The translations under genes were made by a program, and so were the position numbers. The notes beneath the pieces were generated by a model, which worked only from the letters and a program-made list of their open reading frames with translations, ran no database searches and was not told where the DNA came from. This document shows positions 35,370-44,566 of a stretch of DNA of 64,000 nucleotides, one piece after another; position 1 is the first letter of the stretch, and each line of letters begins with the position of its first letter. This DNA comes from JBFLXR01 sp040757065. GTDB lineage: Bacteria > Pseudomonadota > Gammaproteobacteria > Burkholderiales > Gallionellaceae. Where the stretch lies: positions 124,001-188,000 of the forward strand of contig JBFLXR010000001.1 of assembly GCA_040757065.1 (NCBI GenBank), written 5' to 3'.

Positions 35370-37132
35370 TGGGTTTGAATAAACGAACTTTCGACGTGGT
35401 TGTGGTCGGCGCGGGCGGGGCGGGTATGCGCGCAGCCTTGCATCTGGCAGAGTCTGGGCTGAAAGTCGCGGTGTTGTCCAAGGTTTTTCCGACCCGCTCG
35501 CATACCGTGGCTGCGCAAGGCGGGATAGCTGCCTCGCTCGGGAATGTGAACGAAGACAACTGGCACTGGCATATGTACGACACAGTGAAGGGGTCGGATT
35601 ACCTTGGCGATCAGGATGCGATCGAATATATGTGCCGTGCCGCGCCGGAGGTGGTTTACGAATTGGAACACTTCGGCATGCCGTTCGACCGGCTGGACAA
35701 CGGCAAAATTTATCAGCGGCCTTTCGGCGGACATATGCAGGAATACGGCAAAGCGCCGGTGCAGCGGGCATGTGCCGCCGCAGACCGTACCGGGCATGCT
35801 TTGCTGCATACCTTGTATCAACGCAATGTGCGGGCGAATACGCATTTCTTCATTGAGTGGATGGCGCTCGATTTAATCCGCGATCAAGACGGGGATGTGC
35901 TCGGCGTGACAGCGATGGAGATTGAAACCGGCGAGGTGATGATCTTTCAGGCGCGTGCTACTTTGTTTGCTACCGGTGGCGCAGGGCGTATTTTCGCTTC
36001 CAGCACCAATGCTTACATCAACACTGGGGATGGATTGGGTATGGCAGCTCGGGCGGGGATTCCGCTTGAAGATATGGAGTTTTTCCAGTTTCATCCTACC
36101 GGCGTTTATGGCGCAGGCGTGCTGATTTCCGAAGGTGTGCGCGGCGAAGGCGGATATTTGGTCAATAAGCACGGTGAGCGTTTTATGCCGCGCTATGCGC
36201 CGACCGCACAGGATTTAGCGAGCCGTGACGTGGTGTCACGCGCGATTACCGTGGAAATTAAGGAGGGGCGCGGTTGCGGCCCTAAGGGCGATCATGTGTT
36301 GCTGAAGCTGGATCATCTCGGCGACGAAAAGATCCGTAAGCGTTTGCCGGGTATCCGCGAGATTGCGCTGAAATTCGCCCACGTTGATCCTGCCAAGGAT
36401 CCCATCCCGGTGGTGCCGACTGCCCATTATATGATGGGGGGTATCCCGACCAATTATCACGGTCAGGTGGTGGCACCTTACCATACCGCACCGGAAGAGG
36501 TGGTGCAGGGTTTCTATGCGGTAGGCGAATGCGCTTGCGTATCGGTACACGGGGCGAACCGGTTGGGTTGCAACTCGCTGCTCGATCTGGTGGTGTTCGG
36601 CCGGGCTGCGGCGCGCCAGATCGTGGAGGATTTGCAGCGCAACCCGCATCCCAAGCCGTTGCCGGTCGATGCGGCAGAGCGCACACTGACCCGCTTGGCA
36701 CGGTTGGAGCAGCAAACCGGAGGAGAAAGTGTGGCTCAAGTCGCCGAAGAAATGCGTCATGTGATGCAGACCCATTGCGGGGTATTCCGTTTTCCGGAAA
36801 CCTTGGCAGAGGGCGTGCAGAAAATTATCGAGGTGGCAGAGCGTGTTAAACGCACGGAAATCAAAGATAAGAGCAAAGTGTTCAATACCGCGCGCGTTGA
36901 AGCGCTCGAGCTGGATAATTTGATTGAAGTGGCGCAAGCCACCATGATTTCTGCCGCAGCACGCGAGGAAAGTCGCGGCGCGCACGCCCGCGAAGATTTT
37001 CCGCAGCGCGACGACGATAAGTGGTTGAAGCACTCACTGTATTTTAGCGCCGACCGTAAGTTGGACTACAAACCGGTCCGGTTAAAGCCGCTTACAGTGG
37101 AGTCGTTCCCGCTTAAAGCGCGGGTTTATTAG
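35369..37132 (+). CDS. sdhA: Succinate dehydrogenase flavoprotein subunit
   Basis: SdhA oxidises succinate to fumarate and passes electrons through covalent FAD to SdhB. The 587-residue protein has the dinucleotide loop VVVGAGGAGMRAAL, the flavinylated His in RSHTVAAQGG, and the catalytic Arg region further on. The true ATG at 35369 shares its A with the sdhD stop; the frame is open further upstream but that part is inside sdhD. SdhE, encoded two genes later, attaches the FAD. Confidence 0.97.
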   Translation: MGLNKRTFDVVVVGAGGAGMRAALHLAESGLKVAVLSKVFPTRSHTVAAQGGIAASLGNVNEDNWHWHMYDTVKGSDYLGDQDAIEYMCRAAPEVVYELEHFGMPFDRLDNGKIYQRPFGGHMQEYGKAPVQRACAAADRTGHALLHTLYQRNVRANTHFFIEWMALDLIRDQDGDVLGVTAMEIETGEVMIFQARATLFATGGAGRIFASSTNAYINTGDGLGMAARAGIPLEDMEFFQFHPTGVYGAGVLISEGVRGEGGYLVNKHGERFMPRYAPTAQDLASRDVVSRAITVEIKEGRGCGPKGDHVLLKLDHLGDEKIRKRLPGIREIALKFAHVDPAKDPIPVVPTAHYMMGGIPTNYHGQVVAPYHTAPEEVVQGFYAVGECACVSVHGANRLGCNSLLDLVVFGRAAARQIVEDLQRNPHPKPLPVDAAERTLTRLARLEQQTGGESVAQVAEEMRHVMQTHCGVFRFPETLAEGVQKIIEVAERVKRTEIKDKSKVFNTARVEALELDNLIEVAQATMISAAAREESRGAHAREDFPQRDDDKWLKHSLYFSADRKLDYKPVRLKPLTVESFPLKARVY

Positions 37133-37141
37133 GAGTCTGGG

Positions 37142-37837
37142 ATGAAATTCCGTATTTACCGCTACAACCCGGAAACCGATGAGAAGCCGTATATGCAGGA
37201 ATACGAGCTGGATCTGGCGGCTGGCGACAAAATGCTGCTGGATGCGATTGTTTTGCTGAAAGAACAGGACGATTCTTTAGGGTTTCGTCGCTCCTGTCGC
37301 GAAGGCGTGTGCGGTTCCGATGCGATGAACATCAACGGTCGCAACGGCTTGGCCTGCATTACGCCGCTTTCAAGTCTGCAAGAGCCGATCGAGTTGCGTC
37401 CGCTGCCAGGGCTGCCGGTTATCCGCGATTTGATCGTGGATATGACCCAGTTTTTCAAGCAATACCATTCGATCAAGCCATATTTGGAAAACAACGATCC
37501 GCCGCCGGAAACGGAGCGTTTGCAATCACCTGAACAACGCGCCGAGCTGGATGGATTGTACGAGTGCATTCTTTGCGCTTGCTGCACGACTTCGTGTCCT
37601 TCTTTCTGGTGGAATCCGGATAAGTTCGTCGGTCCGGCCGGTTTGTTGCAGGCCTACCGCTTTATTGCCGACAGTCGGGATCAGGCGACTGCGGAGCGTT
37701 TGGATAATCTGGAAGACCCGTATCGCTTGTTCCGTTGTCATACCATTATGAATTGCGTGGATGTGTGTCCAAAAGGATTGAACCCCACCGAGGCAATCGG
37801 CAAGATCAAAGACCTGATGGTTAAACGGGTAGTATGA
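37142..37837 (+). CDS. sdhB: Succinate dehydrogenase iron-sulfur subunit
   Basis: SdhB carries three iron-sulfur clusters between the flavin and quinone. The 231-residue protein shows the 2Fe-2S cysteines in SCREGVCGSDAM and LAC, the 4Fe-4S motif CILCACCTTSCP, and the 3Fe-4S motif CHTIMNCVDVCPKG. AGGAG precedes the start. The stop overlaps sdhE (ATGA). Confidence 0.97.
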   Translation: MKFRIYRYNPETDEKPYMQEYELDLAAGDKMLLDAIVLLKEQDDSLGFRRSCREGVCGSDAMNINGRNGLACITPLSSLQEPIELRPLPGLPVIRDLIVDMTQFFKQYHSIKPYLENNDPPPETERLQSPEQRAELDGLYECILCACCTTSCPSFWWNPDKFVGPAGLLQAYRFIADSRDQATAERLDNLEDPYRLFRCHTIMNCVDVCPKGLNPTEAIGKIKDLMVKRVV

Positions 37838-38070
37838 GCAAAGAACTGGAACGGGTGCGTTGGCGCTGCCGACGCGGCCTGCTGGAGTTGGATATAGTGC
37901 TGGAACGCTTCGTTGCTAGACATTACGCCCAGCTCGATCATGCGGGGCAAATTGCTTTCGATGCATTGCTGGATATGCCCGATACCCTACTCTGGGATAT
38001 GATTACGGGTAAAGAGCCGGTGACGCAGAGCGAACTGCGGACGCTGGTGGCGCAATTGCAGACAGTTTGA
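37834..38070 (+). CDS. sdhE: FAD assembly factor SdhE
   Basis: SdhE is a small cytoplasmic protein that promotes covalent attachment of FAD to SdhA. The 78-residue protein carries the RRGLLELD motif (usual RGxxELD) essential for binding the flavoprotein. It overlaps sdhB by 4 nt and lies just before gltA, the classical place in Betaproteobacteria. Confidence 0.94.
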   Translation: MSKELERVRWRCRRGLLELDIVLERFVARHYAQLDHAGQIAFDALLDMPDTLLWDMITGKEPVTQSELRTLVAQLQTV

Positions 38071-38102
38071 AGCGGCTGCACACAGAATTAGAGGAATAAA
38101 AT

Positions 38103-39389
38103 ATGGAAAAACGCGTAGCCACTTTGACGCTGGACGACGGTCGGTCGGTCGAGTTGCCGATCATGCCCGGTAGTCTGGGGCCGGATGTAATCGACATCCG
38201 CAATCTGGGTAAGTTGGGTATGTTTACCTTCGATCCCGGTTTTCTGTCTACCGCAAGTTGTTCGTCCAGTATTACTTACATCGACGGCGATGCCGGCTTG
38301 TTGTATTACCGCGGCTATCCTATTGAGCAACTGGCGGAGGGCTCCGATTTTCTGGAAGTGTGTTATTTGCTGTTGAACGGCGAATTGCCGTCGGTCGCCC
38401 AGAAGGCAGCGTTCGAAACCAAGGTTACGAATCACACCATGGTGCACGACCAATTGGCGCGCTTTTTCAACGGTTTTCGTCGCGATGCGCACCCGATGGC
38501 CGTCATGGTGGGGGTGGTCGGCGCGCTGTCGGCGTTTTATCACGATTCATTGGATATCAGTAATCCTGAACACCGCGAAATTTCTGCGTTGCGTCTGATC
38601 GCCAAAGTGCCGACCATCGCTGCGATGGCGCATAAGTACAATATCGGTGAGCCTTTCATGTATCCGAAAAATGCCTTCGGCTACGTGGAAAACTTTATGT
38701 ATATGATGTTCGGCACCCCGGCGGAAGAGTATGTGCCGAATCCGGTGCTGGTGCGGGCGTTGGAACGTATTTTTATTTTGCACGCCGATCATGAGCAGAA
38801 TGCTTCGACTTCGACAGTGCGCTTGGCCGGCTCCAGCGGTGCGAACCCGTTTGCCTGCGTCTCTTCCGGTATCGCGGCTTTGTGGGGGCCGGCGCACGGT
38901 GGAGCGAATGAAGCGGTATTGAAGATGCTGGAGGAAATCGGCGATATTTCACGTGCGGCTGACTTTATGAGGGGCGTGAAAGAGAAAAAATACCGTTTGA
39001 TGGGCTTCGGTCACCGTGTTTATAAGAACATGGATCCGCGCGCGGCTGTGATGCGCCAGACTTGCTACGAAGTGCTGAAGGAGTTGAATCTGGAGAACGA
39101 CCGTTTGTTCCAGATGGCGCTCGAGTTGGAACAGATTGCGTTGAAAGACGAATATTTCATTGAGCGCAAGCTGTATCCGAACGTGGATTTCTATTCCGGC
39201 ATCGTGCTGCGTGCACTGGGGGTTCCGACCAATATGTTCACGGTGATTTTCGCGCTGGCGCGTACCATCGGATGGGTGTCGCAGTGGAACGAAATGATCG
39301 CCGACAGTGAACGGCGCATCGGGCGTCCGCGCCAGTTGTATCAAGGCTCGGTGAAGCGCGATTTCGTGCCGGCCGATCAGCGCGGGTAA
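38103..39389 (+). CDS. gltA: Citrate synthase (type II)
   Basis: GltA condenses acetyl-CoA and oxaloacetate to citrate. The 428-residue protein matches the hexameric, NADH-sensitive type II enzymes of Proteobacteria. It carries the active-site HADHEQNAS and the MGFGHRVYKNMDPRA segment with catalytic His. AGAGGAA precedes the ATG. It sits between sdhE and sucA in a single + strand TCA operon. Confidence 0.97.
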   Translation: MEKRVATLTLDDGRSVELPIMPGSLGPDVIDIRNLGKLGMFTFDPGFLSTASCSSSITYIDGDAGLLYYRGYPIEQLAEGSDFLEVCYLLLNGELPSVAQKAAFETKVTNHTMVHDQLARFFNGFRRDAHPMAVMVGVVGALSAFYHDSLDISNPEHREISALRLIAKVPTIAAMAHKYNIGEPFMYPKNAFGYVENFMYMMFGTPAEEYVPNPVLVRALERIFILHADHEQNASTSTVRLAGSSGANPFACVSSGIAALWGPAHGGANEAVLKMLEEIGDISRAADFMRGVKEKKYRLMGFGHRVYKNMDPRAAVMRQTCYEVLKELNLENDRLFQMALELEQIALKDEYFIERKLYPNVDFYSGIVLRALGVPTNMFTVIFALARTIGWVSQWNEMIADSERRIGRPRQLYQGSVKRDFVPADQRG

Positions 39390-39399
39390 GGAATCCGTC

Positions 39400-42255
39400 A
39401 TGGCCGGGCAGAATCCAGCTTATATGCAGGCCATGCAGCAGAGTTCGCTGCTGTTCGGCGCGAACAACTTGTACGTCGAAGGCCTGTACGAGGACTATTT
39501 GCGCGATCCAGCCTCTGTGCCGGCTGAATGGCGCAAATATTTCGACGCGGCAGCGCAAGGGGCGCACGATGTGGCGCATAGTCCCGTACAGCGTGCTTTT
39601 GCTGCCTTGCCGCCGACGACGCCGAGCGCTGCTATTTCTCAGGATGCCGACAGTACCCGTAAGCAAGTGGCGGTGCTGCAACTTATCAATGCCTACCGTT
39701 TTCTCGGTGTGCGAATTGCGGAACTCGATCCGTTAAGTCGCCATATTAAACCGAAAGTCGCAGAACTGGATCCCGCGCATTACGGTTTGACGGCGGGAGA
39801 CATGGATACCACCTTCGACACCGGTTCGCTGGTGGGGGGCGCACGCCTGACATTGCGCGAAATCCTGCAACTTTTGCGCGAAACGTATTGTGGCAGCATC
39901 GGTGCCGAGTATATGTACATCACCGATGTGGCGCAGAAACGCTGGATTCAGCATAAGCTGGAAAGCACGCGCGGTAAACCGAACTATGCGCCGGAAGCGC
40001 GGCGGAATATTCTCAAATGGCTGACAGCGGCCGAAACGCTGGAACGCTATCTGCATACCCGTTATGTCGGGCAAAAGCGCTTCTCTCTGGAGGGTGGCGA
40101 GACACTGATTCCGCTGTTGGATCATTTGTTGCAGCGCGCCGGCGGGGAAGGGGTTCAGGAAACCGTGATCGGTATGGCGCACCGCGGGCGACTGAACGTG
40201 TTGGTGAATACGCTCGGTAAATTACCCTCGATGTTGTTTGCCGAATTTGAGGGGAAGCACAACAATAATCTGAAGTCGGGCGATGTGAAATACCATCAAG
40301 GTTTTTCCGCGGATATTGAAACACCGGGCGGTGCGATGCACGTCACGCTGGCATTCAATCCTTCGCATTTGGAAATCGTCGACCCCGTGGTAGAAGGTTC
40401 GGTTCGGGCGCGTCAGCACCGGCGCGGCGATCGCGACGGCAGCAAAGTGTTGCCGGTTCTGCTGCACGGCGATGCGGCTTTTTCCGGGCAGGGCGTGGTG
40501 ATGGAAACGCTCAATCTGTCGCAGACTCGCGGTTACGGCACGGGCGGTACAGTGCACGTCATCATCAACAATCAAATCGGTTTTACAACGTCGGATGTGC
40601 GCGATGCGCGCTCGTCGTTGTATTGCACCGATATTGCCAAGATGATCGAAGCGCCGATTTTTCATGTGAATGCAGACGATCCGGAAGCTGTGCTGCTGTT
40701 GACCGAGATTGCTCTCGATTACCGCATGACCTTTAAAAAGGACGTGGTGATCGACTTGGTGTGCTTCCGTAAGCTGGGACATAACGAGCAGGACGAGCCG
40801 CTGGTGACGCAGCCGTTTATGTATCGCTATATCAATCAGCACATGGGTACGCGCGCCTTATATGCCAAGCGTTTAGTTGAAAATGCCGTGATCTCTGCCG
40901 ATGAAGCCGAGTCGATGGTGTCCGACTACAAGCTCATGATGGACGAAGGGCGCAGCCCGGTTAAAGTTGCGCAAAGCGATTTCAAGAGTCGTGAGGCTTT
41001 GCCGTGGCCTGCTGTGCCGCGTGATGTGCCTTGGCATGTCGCTTTGGATACCAGCGTGCCGTTGGAGCGCTTGCAGTTTTACGCACAGCGTCTGACCGAC
41101 GTGCCTGCCGATTTTAAATTGCACTCCCGCGTGGAAAAGGTAATTGCCGATCGGGTAGCAATGGGTAAGGGCGAACTTCCTCTTGATTGGGGAATGGCGG
41201 AAAATCTTGCCTATGCCAGCTTGCTGGCAGAAGGTTATCCGATTCGGCTATCCGGGCAGGATTGTCGGCGCGGTACGTTTTTCCATCGCCACGCCGCTTT
41301 GCACGATCAGAACAAAGTGGAGTGGCGCGAAGGGGTACACATTCCGCTGCAGCACATTGCGCCGGAACAGGCTGATTTCATCGTAATCGATTCCATTTTA
41401 TCGGAAGAGGCTGTGCTGGCCTTTGAGTATGGCTATGCCAGTGCCGACCCGAATTCGCTGGTGATTTGGGAAGGTCAGTTCGGCGATTTCGCTAACGGTG
41501 CGCAGGTGGTAATCGATCAATTTATCAGCTCCGGCGAGGCGAAGTGGGGACGGTTGTGCGGCTTGGTGATGTTGTTGCCGCATGGTTATGAAGGGCAGGG
41601 GCCGGAACATTCTTCGGGGCGCATCGAACGCTATTTGCAGTTGTGCGCCGAATACAATATTCAAGTTTGTATTCCATCGTCTCCGGCGCAGATGTTCCAT
41701 TTGTTACGCCGCCAGATGTTGCGACCTTACCGTAAGCCGTTGATTGTGTTTACCCCGAAGAGTATGTTGCGCAGCAAGGATGCGGCCTCGCCGCTCTCTG
41801 AGCTTGCTTCGGGTGCATTCCAGCCGGTGATCGGTGAGGCCGAGGCTTTGGATGCGGGCAAGGTGCGTCGCATTATCGCTTGCAGCGGCAAAATCTATTA
41901 CGAGTTATTGGCTGCGCGCCGCAGTAAACAAATCGAAGATATGGCGATCATCCGGCTGGAACAGTTGTATCCGTTCCCCCACGATGCTTTTGCTGCACAG
42001 GTGGCCGCGTATCCGAACGCCACCGAATTGGTGTGGTGCCAGGAAGAACCAGGCAACCAAGGCGCATGGCATCGTATTCAGCATTACCTGTTGCGCCATT
42101 TGCGCGAGGGAATGAAGTTGGGGTACGCATTACGCGCCTCGGCGGCTTCCCCGGCAGCCGGTTATCTGGCGGTGCATAACGAACAGCAGCGTGCGGTGAT
42201 CGAGGCTGCCTTCCGTCCCAATCTGGATATTCGAGTCGTGCCAGGAGAGCGTTAA
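39400..42255 (+). CDS. sucA: 2-oxoglutarate dehydrogenase E1 component
   Basis: SucA is the thiamine-diphosphate decarboxylase of the oxoglutarate dehydrogenase complex. The 951-residue protein begins with the E2-binding SLLFGANNLYVEGLYEDYL segment. It has the active-site GMAHRGRLNVL and the ThDP loop HGDAAFSGQGVVMET. AAGGAA precedes the ATG. One base separates its stop from sucB. Confidence 0.96.
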   Translation: MAGQNPAYMQAMQQSSLLFGANNLYVEGLYEDYLRDPASVPAEWRKYFDAAAQGAHDVAHSPVQRAFAALPPTTPSAAISQDADSTRKQVAVLQLINAYRFLGVRIAELDPLSRHIKPKVAELDPAHYGLTAGDMDTTFDTGSLVGGARLTLREILQLLRETYCGSIGAEYMYITDVAQKRWIQHKLESTRGKPNYAPEARRNILKWLTAAETLERYLHTRYVGQKRFSLEGGETLIPLLDHLLQRAGGEGVQETVIGMAHRGRLNVLVNTLGKLPSMLFAEFEGKHNNNLKSGDVKYHQGFSADIETPGGAMHVTLAFNPSHLEIVDPVVEGSVRARQHRRGDRDGSKVLPVLLHGDAAFSGQGVVMETLNLSQTRGYGTGGTVHVIINNQIGFTTSDVRDARSSLYCTDIAKMIEAPIFHVNADDPEAVLLLTEIALDYRMTFKKDVVIDLVCFRKLGHNEQDEPLVTQPFMYRYINQHMGTRALYAKRLVENAVISADEAESMVSDYKLMMDEGRSPVKVAQSDFKSREALPWPAVPRDVPWHVALDTSVPLERLQFYAQRLTDVPADFKLHSRVEKVIADRVAMGKGELPLDWGMAENLAYASLLAEGYPIRLSGQDCRRGTFFHRHAALHDQNKVEWREGVHIPLQHIAPEQADFIVIDSILSEEAVLAFEYGYASADPNSLVIWEGQFGDFANGAQVVIDQFISSGEAKWGRLCGLVMLLPHGYEGQGPEHSSGRIERYLQLCAEYNIQVCIPSSPAQMFHLLRRQMLRPYRKPLIVFTPKSMLRSKDAASPLSELASGAFQPVIGEAEALDAGKVRRIIACSGKIYYELLAARRSKQIEDMAIIRLEQLYPFPHDAFAAQVAAYPNATELVWCQEEPGNQGAWHRIQHYLLRHLREGMKLGYALRASAASPAAGYLAVHNEQQRAVIEAAFRPNLDIRVVPGER

Positions 42256-42256
42256 C

Positions 42257-43414
42257 ATGCAAATCGAAATTAAAGTTCCGCAACTTTCCGAGTCGGTCAG
42301 CGAAGCAACCCTGCTGAACTGGCACAAACAGCCGGGTGAGGCTGTAGTCGAAGGGCAAAACCTGATCGACATTGAAACCGACAAGGTTGTGTTGGAACTG
42401 CCTGCGCCGCAGTCTGGTGTGCTGACCGAAATTCGCAAGGCAGACGGCGATAAGGTGGTAAGCGGCGAGGTCATTGCCATTCTGGATACCGCTGCCCAGC
42501 CGAGTGCATCTTCTGTTGTTGCCGGTTTACCGCCTGCCGCCGCACCTTCGGTGCGTAAGCTGGCGGCCGAACACGATTTGAATGCCGAATCGATTGCAGG
42601 TAGCGGTCGCGGCGGTCGCATAACCAAGGAAGACGTGCAGGCAGCGATTGAGAAAGCAGCCAAGCCAATTGTGCCGCAAGCCGCGCCTGTTGTGCCTCAG
42701 CCGGTGGCGGGCGGACGCGCCGAGCAGCGCGTGCCGATGACGCGCATTCGCCAGCGCATTGCCGAGCGCTTGCTGCAATCTCAGCAAAATGCTGCCATCC
42801 TGACGACGTTCAACGAAGTGAACATGCAGCCGGTGATGGATTTGCGCAACCGCTACAAGGACGCTTTCGAGAAGAAGCACGGCGTGAAACTGGGGTTTTC
42901 GTCGTTCTTCGTGAAAGCGGCCGTGCTGGCGCTGCAAAAATTTCCTATCGTTAATGCCTCGGTAGACGGTAACGATATCATTTACCACGGCTATTACGAC
43001 ATCGGGGTGGCCATCGGCAGCGAGCGCGGGCTGGTCGTGCCGATCATCCGCGATGCGGACCGTTTGTCGTTTGCCGATATTGAAAAACAAATCGCCGATT
43101 TTGCAGCGCGCGCCAAGGACGGCAAATTGACGCTGGATGAGTTATCGGGTGGTACGTTCTCCATTTCCAACGGTGGGGTATTCGGCTCGATGCTCTCTAC
43201 GCCGATTATCAATCCGCCGCAGAGTGCAATTCTCGGTATCCACGCCACCAAAGAGCGTCCGGTAGCGGAAAACGGCCAAGTCGTCATTCGCCCGATGAAC
43301 TATCTGGCGGTGTCGTACGATCATCGCATCATCGACGGGCGCGACGCGGTGTTGTTCCTCGCTACCATTAAAGAAGCACTGGAGTTCCCCGGTCGCGCCT
43401 TGCTCGATCTGTAG
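42257..43414 (+). CDS. sucB: 2-oxoglutarate dehydrogenase E2 (dihydrolipoyl succinyltransferase)
   Basis: SucB transfers succinyl from lipoate to CoA. In order along 385 residues: a lipoyl domain with Lys43 in IETDKVVLE, an E1/E3-binding domain at about 95-130 (VRKLAAEHDLN, GRGGRITKEDV), and the catalytic domain ending in SYDHRIIDGRDAV with His and Asp. Linkers are short, which makes it about 20 residues shorter than E. coli SucB. No E3 (lpd) gene follows; an AcuI-like gene does. Confidence 0.96.
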   Translation: MQIEIKVPQLSESVSEATLLNWHKQPGEAVVEGQNLIDIETDKVVLELPAPQSGVLTEIRKADGDKVVSGEVIAILDTAAQPSASSVVAGLPPAAAPSVRKLAAEHDLNAESIAGSGRGGRITKEDVQAAIEKAAKPIVPQAAPVVPQPVAGGRAEQRVPMTRIRQRIAERLLQSQQNAAILTTFNEVNMQPVMDLRNRYKDAFEKKHGVKLGFSSFFVKAAVLALQKFPIVNASVDGNDIIYHGYYDIGVAIGSERGLVVPIIRDADRLSFADIEKQIADFAARAKDGKLTLDELSGGTFSISNGGVFGSMLSTPIINPPQSAILGIHATKERPVAENGQVVIRPMNYLAVSYDHRIIDGRDAVLFLATIKEALEFPGRALLDL

Positions 43415-43419
43415 TCCGC

Positions 43420-44415
43420 ATGACTGGAATTTTTCGCGCCTACCGCGTCTTCGAGGAAGAGGGCAGTGTTCGCGGTCGCTGGGCGGATATAAGGCTGGAA
43501 GATCTCGATCCCGGCGAGGTGGTGATACGCGCGCATTATTCCAGTGTGAACTACAAAGATGCTTTGGCGGTGACCGGCAGGGGTAAGGTCATTCGTCGCT
43601 TTCCCTGTGTGGGCGGCATCGATGTGGCCGGGATAGTAGAATCGAGCGACGATCCTCGTTTTGTTCCGGGTGATGCGGTGCTGGTGACCGGTTACGACCT
43701 CGGGGTGGCGCATGATGGCGGTTATAGTGAATATGTGCGCGTCCCGGCAGATTGGGTCGTGGCGCTGCCGCAGGGCTTGACGCTCTTCGAGGCGATGGCG
43801 CTCGGTACTGCTGGATTTACCGCCGCACTGGCGATTCATCTGCTGGAGCACAACGGTTTGGAGCCTGCGTCAGGCAACGTTATTGTGACCGGCGCGACGG
43901 GTGGTGTCGGTAGTTTGGCGATTGCGATGCTGGCGCAGCGCGGTTATCGCATCACAGCGCTGACCGGCAAAGCCGACGAAGCTGCATACCTGCGCAGCTT
44001 GGGTGCGAACGATGTTTTGTTGCGCGCAGATGTGAATTTCGACAGCGAGCGTCCGCTTGAAAAAGGGCAGTGGGCAGGCGCGCTGGATGCCGTGGGCGGA
44101 TCAACACTCGCTTGGCTCACGCGCACTATGCTGCCGCACGGCGGCATTGCCAGTTTCGGCAATGCGGGCGGGGCAGAGCTGCACACTACCGTGTTTCCAT
44201 TTATTTTGCGGGGTGTGCGCCTGCTCGGCGTGGACTCTGCCGCAACACCTATGCCGTTGCGCCGCCATATCTGGCGAAGACTTGCGACCGATCTGCGTCC
44301 GGAAAAATTAGCCGATATTGCCCGTGAGGTGCCCTTCGCTGCTTTGCCGGAAGTGTGCGAGAGTTTGATGCGCGGTCAGGCGCATGGCCGCAACGTCGTC
44401 AAAATTTTGCCCTGA
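43420..44415 (+). CDS. YhdH/AcuI-family quinone oxidoreductase (acrylyl-CoA reductase-like)
   Basis: The 331-residue protein is a zinc-free medium-chain dehydrogenase of the YhdH/AcuI group, with SSVNYKDALAVTG near residue 45 and the NADPH loop VTGATGGVGSLAI near residue 155. Family members reduce acrylyl-CoA to propionyl-CoA or act on quinones. The start is 5 nt after sucB, so it is read with the TCA operon, an unusual place for it. The substrate is not settled by sequence. Confidence 0.88.
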   Translation: MTGIFRAYRVFEEEGSVRGRWADIRLEDLDPGEVVIRAHYSSVNYKDALAVTGRGKVIRRFPCVGGIDVAGIVESSDDPRFVPGDAVLVTGYDLGVAHDGGYSEYVRVPADWVVALPQGLTLFEAMALGTAGFTAALAIHLLEHNGLEPASGNVIVTGATGGVGSLAIAMLAQRGYRITALTGKADEAAYLRSLGANDVLLRADVNFDSERPLEKGQWAGALDAVGGSTLAWLTRTMLPHGGIASFGNAGGAELHTTVFPFILRGVRLLGVDSAATPMPLRRHIWRRLATDLRPEKLADIAREVPFAALPEVCESLMRGQAHGRNVVKILP

Positions 44416-44422
44416 AAGTGTG

Positions 44423-44428
44423 TATAAT
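44423..44428 (+). promoter_or_regulatory. Probable -10 element of the tRNA-Leu promoter
   Basis: A perfect TATAAT lies 18 nt before the tRNA, within a few bases of the acuI-like stop. It is followed by a GC-rich discriminator (CGCGGCCGC), the pattern of stringently controlled stable-RNA promoters. No clear -35 box is seen at normal spacing. Confidence 0.6.
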
Positions 44429-44446
44429 CGCGGCCGCACACCTTAT

Positions 44447-44531
44447 GCGAAAGTGGCGGAATTGGTAGACGCACTGGATTTAGGTTCCAGCGCCTTACGG
44501 CGTGAGAGTTCGAGTCTCTCCTTTCGCACCA
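44447..44531 (+). tRNA. tRNA-Leu (anticodon UAG)
   Basis: The 85-nt sequence folds into a class II tRNA. The acceptor stem is GCGAAAG with CTTTCGC, the anticodon stem CTGGA/TCCAG encloses loop TTTAGGT with anticodon TAG, a long variable arm (GCCTTACGGCGT) is typical of leucine tRNA, and the T arm GAGAG-TTCGAGT-CTCTC is perfect. The 3' CCA is encoded. It should read CUA and other CUN codons. A run of six T follows at 44545-44550, without a strong hairpin. Confidence 0.97.
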
Positions 44532-44566
44532 TCTGAATTTCCCGTTTTTTAATACATCGCACCAAA

